DNA from: Mnemiopsis leidyi
Taxonomy: Eukaryota > Ctenophora > Tentaculata > Lobata > Bolinopsidae
Assembly (NCBI GenBank): GCA_000226015.1
Contig: JH154815.1
Coordinates: forward strand, 38,368-87,627
DNA: 49,260 nucleotides
Direction: 5' to 3'
The notes beneath the pieces were generated by a model. That model was not told the origin of the DNA. It searched no databases and was given only the letters and a program-made list of their open reading frames with translations. The translations under genes and the position numbers were made by a program. Shown here piece after piece: positions 25,801 through 37,000 of the stretch; the first letter of the stretch is position 1; every line of letters starts with the position of its first letter.

Positions 25801-26160
25801 CTGTAAGATCTGTATCACATATTGTAGAGCTGAAAGCACGGACCAGTCCTACAAAGACAAGATGGGTTGCTATTTATTTATAATCAACTTATATTACTTG
25901 CTCCTTTGTAAACTTTATACATATTCCAGCCTGTGTTGTGCAAAGAATTCAAGAGCATCGTATAGGATACCAATCTTAGCACCGTAGAGAGCTGCACGAA
26001 AATAATCAGTAAGAGATGCACAGAATTTCTTGTCCGGCTATTTACAGTGATAGAGATCTTACAGGAATAATCAGGATTGCAATAAAAACGAAATAAAGAA
26101 AAAATAATAAATTACCTGAATAACCAGAACCACAAGACAGACATACTTCATTGAAACCAT
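22862..26160 (-). CDS. SLC35A: SLC35A-family nucleotide-sugar transporter (8 exons)
   Basis: Exons: 26116-26160, 25361-25479, 25048-25189, 24349-24471, 23909-24077, 23639-23757, 23140-23273, 22862-22943. All phases agree: 933 nt, 310 residues, the usual SLC35A1/A2/A3 length. Diagnostic pieces: N-terminal [66 protein letters not shown]; and the family signature [19 protein letters not shown]. These proteins are Golgi/ER antiporters with about ten helices that exchange a nucleotide sugar (CMP-sialate, UDP-galactose or UDP-GlcNAc) for the nucleoside monophosphate. The sequence does not decide the substrate. Exons 5 and 7 both have tandemly multiplied acceptors, and a 20-bp minisatellite starts 12 bp after the exon 3 donor. 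Confidence 0.95.
23264..23535 (-). repeat. Repeat array multiplying SLC35A exon 7 acceptor
   Basis: A 22-bp AT-rich unit (GCAATCTAATTTATATAAA plus GCA) is iterated about nine times. It is interrupted by copies of the exon 7 edge: on the minus strand GCTGACATTTTCAG followed by GCGTATG occurs at 23267-23287 (real), about 23399-23420 and about 23467-23487. Confidence 0.9.
24043..24174 (-). repeat. 44-bp x3 array spanning SLC35A exon 5 acceptor
   Basis: Three 44-bp units at 24043-24086, 24087-24130 and 24131-24174, nearly identical. On the minus strand each has a pyrimidine-CCCAG acceptor followed by TGGCGGGGTAACAACACT. Only the acceptor in the first-listed unit (exon from 24077) gives the right frame; the others shift frame by 44 or 88 nt. 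Confidence 0.93.
24655..25035. repeat. 20-bp minisatellite, ~18 copies
   Basis: Units of AATGAAGATAACTACAGTAC run in perfect 20-bp register from 24661 to about 25020 with few substitutions. It lies in the transporter intron directly after the exon 3 donor. There are no spacers, so it is not a CRISPR array. Confidence 0.95.
25669..25731 (-). CDS. Possible alternative first exon of the SLC35A gene
   Basis: On the minus strand an ATG opens 21 codons ([20 protein letters not shown], then Glu) ending in GAG before GTACAG. The phase is 0, matching exon 2, and the peptide is strongly hydrophobic, so it could replace the first helix. It has no family resemblance and rests only on frame and donor. 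Confidence 0.3.
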
Positions 26161-28017
26161 CTTGTTTGTATGTAGGTACAGAGATAGGGCAACTTTAACT
26201 GTGCCTACGAAGACACTTTCCAGTTTATGAAATACAAATTTCCTCTGTCAAGTAGACGAAGTTCTACATGCTACATTGCTGTTGACTGTAAATTGGTCTG
26301 GTTAACGTCTGTCGGAATAAGCTGGAATTGAAACATAAACCATAATATGATCAACAAACATTGGTTCTCTGTTTTTATCGATGTTTAATGTTTCAGTTTT
26401 TATCGATGTTTTATCTTTGAATCGTTAAAGAGAGTAAGATATTTTGAAGCAGTGAGACAGTAATGTTTATTAGTAGAAAATAATTTGTTTTCAATAAAAA
26501 TCAAAAAGTTAAACGGGTTAACTCTGTGCGGCAACATATCAAAATGTATTTCAGTGAATAGGATTTAGGGAGGTACAAAGAAAGGCTCGAAATTACATGT
26601 TTCAGTCGAAAGACAAAGATATGATTTTGTTAATGGCTGCGTTAAATATTGTTTGAATTGCGTCTCTGCCATGTTCATTTAACATAGCCTCTCCTTTAAG
26701 CCTCTATGGTCACATTGATCTATTTTTGTGAAAAATTCGTGAAAGTGCAACTGGTTGTTGGAACAATTCTGACAGAAAAGCAAGGAAGACAGAGCTTATC
26801 TTGAAAATACTGTTGTCTAAGGTTTTCTCCATTAAAAATTGGTTCAGGAGGCAACCATTTCACTAACGAGACTAAAAATAAAGTACCTTGGACAAGATCA
26901 TGATACACGTTTTAGACATGGCAGATGAAAACTCTTGAAAACATTAAATGAAATTTGACACCTTTGGCAACAAATAGTGAAAAGAGAAGCAACGGGAACG
27001 ACAGCAATGCGGGAATCATAACAAAAAATTAAATATTGTCAACCTCAAATTGCGATACGGCCCCAACCTCGCGCATGCAACATAGTCAAATCATCAAGTT
27101 TGAAATCATTGAAACTGCACCAAACAGTGTGACGTCATATGAGAAAGTAAAATGACGGTCATCACAACATTTCTAACAGCAAATTTACGTCTGATGAAGG
27201 TTTGTTGAGGTGGAAGTATGTACCTTCTCTTATTTTTTGTTGAATAAGCTTATACGTGGTAACAGCAAACGTGAAATTTAAAAAAAACCCAAGGTATCAA
27301 CTTCCAAACTCAACAAACCGGATCGCGTTGAAATTTTACAGCAGATCAAAGGGGTCTGATACAAACATAAAAACATCCGAAACTTGGCCGCAGTGATGCG
27401 GTAAGATATGCCCTAGACTAAAGTCAGACACCGGGCAACACAGACATTCGTTTGTGACGTCACGAACACATGGCAAAACGCACGGGTGGAGCAAATTTAT
27501 ATTTAAACCAGGAAAATTGTTTCAGCGTTGTTGGTTCATTGTTTAGAGCATCATATCCGACGAATGCAGTGCCAGCGCACAGCAAGAATCAACATTCATG
27601 CCATCTCGATCACTTAATACCCTGTGTTGAACAATACAGACACCTGGACCAGGAACTAACCGTATTAGCTCATGTTGTGATTCTTTCTCTCTGGCTACCT
27701 TAATTCTTATTTGTATTTCATTTCTCTCGTATTGCTATTTCCCTGCTTTTCGGCTCTAAGTTCTATTTTTTGTAAACAGAATTGCTTCTCGTTTAGTTTA
27801 TTCTATTGAGCGAGTTGCCTTTAGGCCAAAATGTATCCCCTACTTATCTTGACTAAAAGGCCATATCTATAGTTCTTTAACCTCGAATTCATGCTTCTCC
27901 GCCCATGACATGACCATGACGTCACAAACCACGTGAGATGACGTCGCACTTCACGTAACATGACGTAACACACCACGTAACATGACGTCACACATCGTCA
28001 AGTTTAACATCGCGTCG
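26161..28017. other. Intergenic region with CRE-type palindromes
   Basis: Lies between the start of the transporter gene and the PAN2 stop, both on the minus strand. TGACGTCA occurs at 27130, 27455, 27917 and 27983, with related ACGT-core sites between 27910 and 27995. A 77-codon ORF at 27470-27703 has no recognisable features. Confidence 0.55.
27910..27997. promoter_or_regulatory. Cluster of CRE/E-box-like ACGT-core sites
   Basis: Within 88 bp: TGACGTCA twice (27917-27924, 27983-27990), TGACGTCG, TGACGTAA, and CACGT(G/A)A several times in an irregular tandem arrangement. It matches bZIP (CREB/ATF) and bHLH consensus. It lies just past the PAN2 stop codon, so a regulatory role is inferred only. 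Confidence 0.35.
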
Positions 28018-31000
28018 CTATTCTGAGTGAATGGCTTTTAGGGTTTTCTCGAACTGTCCGGCACGTTTAAGGTCAAGGAATTTTTCGTAAAGCTGAAGAG
28101 AGAAGACTGCATCGTTGTGGGCTCCGGGAACGTTGTCCACCTTTAGGATACGAGGACAGAGAAACTGGAGGGGCGGGATTGCTTCTGAAAGACATGTCAA
28201 CTGTAGGTGTTTGCTCGAAGTCTCCGTGGATGATAATTATTTGAGAAATTCAAATTAAAGTGTGTATACACTTAACAGTCACGTAGGCAGTAACTTCGTT
28301 AACACTAGATAAACAATATTATAAATAGTTCAAGTTCACGTAATTTATCACCAGATAAGCTACTTTGTACTTTGAAGTACCTGAATGCTGTGGTCGGTAT
28401 AGTTCGGCAGTGTCGATGTATTGTTGAGCTGGGATGTGTATGTTCAGATATTTCAGCTGTTTGGTGATGCTGTGTCCCACTAATATTAGACCGCGGTCTA
28501 CTAGGCACTTGATCTTGAAGTAGAGTAGCTTCACATTCTGGTGTCCCTCCTGAAGTTTTAAAATTTTATCCAATACAGTTTTAAATCTGCATACAATAGA
28601 CTTAAGACAGGTCCAGATTAACCCGCATAGTAAACTTAAATCTTTAATTACGATAATAGATTAGTAGTATCCTCTTATCCGTGACAAAATAAAAAATCCC
28701 TGATATCAACAAAAACCACGTACACGTGAATCAGCATTGTAAGTTACCGAAATAGTAATGCCGACTTACAGGGGCGTAGTTAGTAGGACAAACATCGTGA
28801 CTAAAGGGGACACCCTCATGGTCTCCCTGCCCCCTCACAAGCACAACTCTCAATAGGCAGTTGGGGGCTGGCTCCACGGATAATCCTATCCCTACAAGCT
28901 CTCCTTTGGTTAGATTTTCAGATGGTGATAACGGGACCAGGTTAGGACTCTGAGGGACATAATGTCAGTGGTACAAGGTCAGGACCCTGAGGGACACTAA
29001 GTAAATGGTACAAGGTAAGGACCCTGACGGACACTAAGTTAGTGGTACCAGGTCAGGGCCTTGAGGGACACTAAGTTAGTGGTACCAGGTCAGGACCCTG
29101 AGGGACACTTAGTTAGTGGTACCAGCTCAGGTTAGGATCTCAGCGACAAAAAGTTTGCGGTACTATGTCAGGATTCTGGCGTGAGAGACACAAATTAAGT
29201 AGTACCCTGTCAGGAACCTGAGAAGTTAGTGAATAGTGGTACCAGTTCAGGACCCGAAGTTAATGGTACTAGGTTAAATCATTGAGGGACACTAAGCGAG
29301 CACTATCATTCATAAATTTTCTTGGGGTCAAAAATGAATATCTAGTGAGAATCTAGTAAAATTCAAGAGGCAATGCAATAATGCCGAGTAACCGTTTGCC
29401 AACTTGATCTCTTTCCAAACACAACAACACTCACTGGTATTATATTAAAGGGGATGAACAGTTCGTGAGGGTTTGGAGTCGAGTGGTGGAACAACTCCTT
29501 TGGGAGTTTGACTTGCTTGTACACTATCGTGCAGGGGGTCTTCCAGCACTGCCCAAAACTAGTCGCTTCCTGGAAATATCATTTTGTTAATAAACAAATG
29601 ACTACAAACCTATTGATTAAATCCAAAATTTCAACTTGATTACATGAATTGTCAAACTGTCAACAAATAACATTTGTTTACTTGAATATGATTTATAAAG
29701 TGATGTTAGACAAGGCACATCATGATTATCAGCTAACTTTGCGGATTTAGGAATTCGGGCATGTATTGGTGTCTATGAATACTAACATCCAACAACATCA
29801 GCAATTTGCACTTACTATCATAGTCAAGTCATGTTGCTGTATTCTCTCAGTTTACATGTTCACTATCAATCTGTCTCTCTCTCCTAACTCCTATTACAAC
29901 AGTAGGCAGATATCCAATGATAGCACATTTAGCCAATTATTATTAATGGCCCTCATACTCACATAGAGGCAGCACTAACAACAATAGGTTTAACACAAGC
30001 AATGTTCGCTGCGTCTTCCATTAATTGTTTCTTATCTTTGATTTTAAAAGAACCTAGCACAGACAAACGATGTTCTTGAACTGGTTTCAAATCTTTTTCA
30101 TACCACGTGACGGACATTGACCAATAAGATGTGACGAAACATATCAATGTAAGGCAACACAGATAAGTCTGATGAATCTAAAAATGTTTTTAACTACTTG
30201 ACATTTCAAGCTAGGAATAAATAATTGGGTATACATTATCATTTGTAACAAGTTAGCCCCTTCAGTTATACTGAAGGGGCTCCTGGAAGATCTAGATCTT
30301 TCAACAGAAACCCCCTCTTCAACCCTCAATCACTATAAATTCAATCCATTTTCGATTATATCTTATTCATCGACTCACTAAAGAAGCTATTGATGTGATC
30401 ACATAAACAACAAGGAACCCGAGAGTGACAAACAGTATCTTAAAACAGCGTAACTGCTAAGAGAGAAGATGAAGAATCTCAGTTCGATGGGGCTGATTCT
30501 AGTCTTCTATTTTGCGATCACTGAAGCAAAAAACAAAGGTTTATAGTAAAAACAAAGGTTTATAGTATTGTTCGATCTAGATTTTTTGAATCATTTTGAT
30601 TATAATCGTGTAACATCCATTGAGGGAAACTGGGAAGTGATACAGGAAACATTCAGTACAATCCGTTACATCATTGATTATTTTAGAATCTTTATATCTA
30701 AATGTTAACCCATACTTGTTCTTTACACTTGACTTATTCAGAATTAAGTGAGGAAGTAGCAGAGATTACCCCAGCAAGAGTGACACAAGGAGCAACAGTG
30801 TACAATAACGAGGAATGTTGTGCAGCTGCACATGCCATTGATAAAGCTCTCTCAACACATGCAGTAACTAAAACTGATAACGGAGCAGGCTGGTTAAAGC
30901 TTGAATTTGGTAAAACTTTTTGTCATAAACAAGGCAATTATCTACTACTGGTTCTATACTGGTTGGTATGATCCCAGACACGGGTGTGTTGAAAGAGAAA

Positions 31001-34000
31001 CTAATTTCAAAGCTTGTGTGGACACTGACAACAACGTAGATGTGTCAGTGTACCAGGGAGAGGTACAACAGAAGTCTTGTGGAACACTCCAACTAACATA
31101 CGGACTAGAACAATCAGATCAGATCTACACACTTATCTGTAATGCTGAAGGAGACACTGTGAAATTAAGCAAGAGTACTGGATACATAGCTGTATATGAG
31201 GTCGTCATTGCAACCATATTAGGTAAAACTTCCGTAAAATTGTTGCAACTCTGTGATTTCTCGTTACTGTTCTAGAACCTGTAAAACGGTAGTCAATGAC
31301 TTGACTTGTTATCTTTATGTTGTGGGTGGGTCGAACCAATCAGTGCACACCTCTGGGAATCGAGCTTGCTCGAAATAAGGACCTGAAAAAGGTCCCCTCC
31401 CCACTTAAAACCACATTCGTAACACACCCACAGTCCACTACACTTGGCCATTAATAGCACATATATACTGTGTGTGCATGTGCAGATAAGCAGATACGAG
31501 ATAATAAAACGATTGATCACTTATCGACACGCAAAAAATTTATGTGCTGTCATAGAACCGGTAGCTCAATTGGTAGAGCACTCATCTAGACAATGCAGAG
31601 GTTGTCGGATCATACCCGACTCGGCACGGTGCCGGTCCATGAATTTACTGAATTGACTATCAGTGGAAATCGTGTCCGTTCAGATATCTGTTTATAATGT
31701 AGGTTGGTTGATTCTTCGGCCCACCCACAACATAACACACCCTTTACCAATCAGTGCACACCTTGGGGAGTCGAGTTTGCTCGAAATGAGGACCCGAAAA
31801 GGTCCCCTCCCCATTTGAAACCACATTTTTTGACGTGTTATTGTTATTTTAGAACTCAAGTACGTGAAAACAAAAGAGATATCATCAAACCTTAAAATCT
31901 AAGCTTTAAGGAACGAATGAAAATACAATAAAAGTCCGTGAATCATGTCACCAACTTTCACCGCAATCTTACATTACATCAACTGTCTCACTAATTACAT
32001 ATCCCCGATATACACCAGCTCCAATCTGCAGGCGTAACTTCATGTCACAACGACGTGAAGTGAGTGGGCACCATCAAGAAAAATAGAAACAAACTACATA
32101 TCACATCACGCTACACAACAAGAATTACTGAGTCTTGAGAAAATTTCTTGCTGGATGACAAATCGTTGCATTGCTACATCACATTCACTACAAAGCAAAT
32201 CTTTGCTAAATGCAAAAGAGCAATATTTCTCGGCTGAGATACATTTGCTGAACTTGAATAACAAAAACAAGTCTTAACTCAGATACAATATTTCCCTAAA
32301 CGCTGCACGGTAGCCATGAAAGGGGAACTGGATATAAATGTCCCGCACGTCGAGGCCGAGAGGGACCTATTGGGTCCTAGCGCACTTAACGGCTTAATGT
32401 GAAATGACAGCAAATTGGGCGTGGCGGTAACGCCGATATTTCCGACTTATATTTACCCCGGTGCCCACTAATGTACATCAAAACTGGTGTAGTGGTATCT
32501 ACCCCGGATTTCAATGCAGAAGATCGGGGGTTCGATTCCCAGATCCGCCAATCCTAGAGGAGTGCGCTAAGGGCATTTGCCTATGTAATCTTCTTCCGTC
32601 GACTCAGCTGAATGACCGGGAAACCATGATTGAGGGTTAAATGAGGAGGGTCTCGGTAAAAAGATCTTGAATCTTCAGGAGTCCCTTCAGAATAACTGTA
32701 AAAGCCTGGGTACAGGTGTAACAAAATACAAAACACAACAACGTAATCACGTCATAATAGCTATAGGTGCCGTTTTGTGGTTTAGATGAGCTAGAAGTCG
32801 ATTGAAACCATCTAAATTATCATATCTGTAACATTCACACCTGTAGTATTTCACTTATTTAAGTTTAATTTAACATACTAATTTAACTTACTAAATTTAC
32901 TTACTAATTTAACTTTCTAATTTAAACTCATTTCAGAAAGGTTCTTGGTAAAAACTTATTCGCACCTGTAGCGGCGGTTGAAAAAAACTGTGCTTTTCAA
33001 AAAATCTATTCATTGTAATGTATAACATGCCTTATTGTTGTTAAACACAATTTGTTGTTGAATAAATCTTGTGGTTGAACAAACTTTGTTGTTGGTGCTT
33101 ATAGCTGAACAAACCTTGTTTTGGGTGCTAATAGCTGAACAAACCTTGTTTTGGGTGCTAATAGCTGAACAAACCTTGTTTTGGGTGCTAATAGCCGAAC
33201 AAACCTTGATGTGGATGCTCATAGCCGAACAAACCTTTTTGTGGGTGCTAATAGCCGAACAAACCTTTTTGTGGGTGCTTATAGCCGAACAAACCTTTTT
33301 GTGGGTGCTGATAGCAGAACAAACCTTTTTGTGGGTGCTAATAGCCGAACAAACCTTGATGTGGATGCTTATAGCCGAACAAACCTTTTTGTGGGTGCTA
33401 ATAGCCGAACAAACCTTTTTGTGGGTGCTTATAGCCGAACAAACCTTTTGTGGGTGCTGATAGCCGAACAACCGTTGAATAAGTACCACGCCTGGTCGTC
33501 GACACCCTGTCTCTGGTGATAGTTCCTGCCGACCAGAGAATGCAGCATCAGTCCTTGGGACGCTGAGATCGGGGAAAAAACTTACAGTTTATAATAATGC
33601 TGAGGCTATTCTCCATTCAATTACTTACATAAGAAACTTACAGTTTATTTCAAATTTCTTCAGTATAACTTACACAATTAACTTGAACAATTCAAATGAT
33701 ATCGTAGGTTAGCAAATAATTTATTGACTCACTTGGCGCATCGATCATTGCTATCACAGAACAGAGCTCGTAGTCGAAAACGTGGCTGTTAGAGTCTTCT
33801 TTGTCGTCATGGAGACCACGTGCAAACTGTAGCGCGCCATGTTCGTTAGGAGCTTTGATGTGGAACTGAGGAGAAAGATACTATAAACCTACATTGTCAC
33901 GTGATCTTAAAGGGGGTTGATACTTATAAATAGATTATACGTCATTATAATTGTTGTAGAAGCTTTCAATAAACATTCGTTAATCGTCGGGATCTTACGT

Positions 34001-37000
34001 GAGACGTGATTTCAATATGAAAGGTGATAATTACAATTACAAATAATATATTTATAAGTTTTCATTTAGTTTAAACACTTTTTAATGCTGCCAAAGTCTA
34101 AAAATAAACGAGAGGCAAACTTGCAGATCTGGGTTGACTAAACTGCTACCAGTTCTATGAAATTTCTTTAGATATTTAGTTATTCCAGCGTATAGCATGA
34201 TCGCATAAGTACTGAACTTTTCTTTTATTTCATGAAGGATCAATGCAATGCAAGGCAAATACAAATTTATGTCGTTTCCTTAGATGGGATAGCCTCATCT
34301 CCTTTTCTTAAACCCTGAGACACTCCGTACCGAGGCACTAAACTAACTGTAGGGGGGTTAATCTTACGAGCCAGGAAGTGTGCATTTCCAGCCAAAGCTG
34401 GTGACTACTGACTGGCCGACTTGCCACAGCCAGGGATCGAACCCCGGTCTGCTGCATGGAAACCACTACACCACACAGCCGACTAATGACGAATGAGGAG
34501 GATCAGCAGCCTTCTATTCTGAGACTGATGTTTTCACTGCTTATGCATTTAATTGCAAATTTCGTGTTTAATATGCACTGTTCATGTTTTCGAAATGTTG
34601 TTGACAGTTCACTAAATAAGATTCGGTACATATCCACAGATATCCGCTATTATTTCAGTACCTGTTTTCTATCTTTTTCGTTTAAAAGAACGTTTAAGCT
34701 GATTCTTTTATGTACTTATATATAGAGGTATGAAAAAATCAGTTTCCGGGTTTCCATAGATTTTCTGATCTTTCTACTGGATTTTATTCTAAACTGTAAA
34801 CATTAATTGCACCTCTTGATAATTTTACAAAGAACCGTAACCTTGATACTTAAAAAGATATGGCATGACGTTATAATTCATTGTAAATTGGTAGGTAGAC
34901 ATCATTATGCTCATTTGAGGTCATAAATATTCGAGGTTAAATGAGCCCAATGTGATGGACTAACAGTTGCCTTTTCGCTTGTTTGAGCTCGTTTTTTAAG
35001 CTCGATTTTTGAGCTTGTTTTTTATCAGCAGAACTTGCATACACGTCTCAATTAACAGAGGGGATGGGGCGGCAAAGCATTCTTCCCTATGTATTGCTCA
35101 GGCTAGGATCACGAAATTTTAAAAATCTTTCCGGGAAACAGTTGACCTATGATGTATCCTTGTTGGAGATGTCCAATGCAGATTGCAGCGTATACCATGT
35201 TCCCGTTTCTCGAATAAACTTTCGTTCTTCGCGTTCTATAGTCATTTATTGTGCTTGGATCACGTGCTCTTCATGCTACTTATGATTGACCCGTTAAATT
35301 TAGCCTCCCCTGAAAAATATGGGTTGGGGGATACTGAAATACTTAAGGAAACGATCTCGTATATAACGTGAGATCTTGCTGACATAACCTCCCCTTACAG
35401 GGAATCAAATAGGCTTTACAGTACTAGTTGAGCCGCTGTCTCACGCTGCCAAGAGCATCACATGAAGGACGTACACAATCTCACGTAATGAACGATTTTA
35501 GTTTTACGTAGATATAATCAGTTATATGATGGTAAACATAGAGATCGGGCATGTCCGAGGTCTCAATACGCTCCATTTTAAAGTGCTATTTAAGGTGCTC
35601 TTACACAGTGGATCTGTATTTCCTGAGTAGTACATGCTGCATCAATAAGATTTAAGTATAAAAGTTAACTCATTAACTTCACACTATCCAACAGCTTTCA
35701 TGTACTAGAACTTAGAAGCAGTAGACTACTACAACTCTATTAAGATGATTGTCATTAGAATCCTCCCCAATTGTATTGATACAAGTCCATACCCCTTTTC
35801 CAGCCAGTTCAACAGTGTTATCTACAGTGAAACCTCGATTTACCGTGCCCCTCGAGTTACCGGACCTTCTCCATTTCCCCCAATATATCTCAATACAGTA
35901 AAATCTCTATCTACCGTGCCTTTATTTACTGTGTTTCTCGATCTACCGGACCTTCTCCCTTTCCCCCGCGGGGCCCGGTAAATAGATGTTTTACTGTAAT
36001 TACATTACAGTTCACAACATGAACTCACATTAAGAGGAAGCCAGCTACTTTGTCCCACCCCATGACTAAGTTTACACTCCGGGTTGTTACAGTTCTTCCC
36101 CGACGGACAACTCTTGTGGTTTTCTTCTTTGTGTATGTTCACCTGGGTCGTCCAGAACTCGCTGTCACTCGCTGTCATGCCTGAAGATTGTGACGTCATA
36201 GCACCAGGCACGTGACGTGTCGTCATAGGTTTGTCACGTCATAGCATAGTGTGTGTTATGTATAAAGGCTACTTACTTAGTACATAATCTGCGCATTAGG
36301 ATTAGCTTGAACAATAATACTGCCTAACTAGTGCACCTATTACTGCGAGGATCCTTAATCCTTGTCTGCCTTTCATAGTAAATCATTAACTCCTGCCAAA
36401 GTTTTAAGAGACCAAGGGAACCAAGGGAACAAGGACTTATGCAGGTTGAGTAACGGTTGAGTAACGGTTGCAGTTGTACCATTAAGTCATTACATGCTCG
36501 TGTCCCTTGCCTTGTATCCTTATAGATAATATATATCCTTGGACCCTTGCTCATTCATATTCTGTCGAATGTATCTTTATTTTTCTCTTGCGCCGACAAA
36601 AACTTATTCGCTTTATTCTCATGCCCTGACATAATAGCGGTTTATTGATTAAAACCCAATCTTATGCTTTTTTCTTGGATGAGTTTCTACGATTTATGTC
36701 GAGTTTGTTCATTGATTAATGAAGATGAATCCCAATCTCTTACATATGTCTGTTTACTTATGACGCACTAGCTTTCAATAGTTTGCCTCAAAGATATCAA
36801 GCTTCGAATAGCCAGGTCCTAACACGGACAGAACGAACAAGGCTAGGCCCACTAACTAAGGGGGGGGGGGGGCTTCCCCCGCCAGTCCACGCCCCTACTT
36901 ACTCACTAATCTATGAAATTAACCACGTGACTCTCTGTGTTGAATTACAACAATAGACACCTCCCCACGAATACTGTTTTCTATAGACACTACATACCAA

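Noticed and set aside
27470-27703. 77-codon ORF in the intergenic region
   Set aside because: No recognisable feature, and base composition like the surrounding DNA.
30054-30147. Longer form of the PAN2 29963-30053 exon using an upstream AG
   Set aside because: An alternative acceptor at CCAG (exon from about 30072) also fits phase but has a poor pyrimidine tract; the CTAG site at 30053 was preferred, with low certainty.
31556-31640. Second functional tRNA gene
   Set aside because: B box is decayed (GGATCATACCC) and the 3' half does not close the acceptor stem.
32485-32548. Functional tRNA gene
   Set aside because: A and B boxes are good, but T-stem and acceptor pairing fail and no proper anticodon arm forms; called SINE head.
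33010-33519. Three long ORFs with decapeptide repeats on both strands
   Set aside because: They arise automatically from a 30-bp tandem repeat; no start context, splice signal or homology supports a gene.
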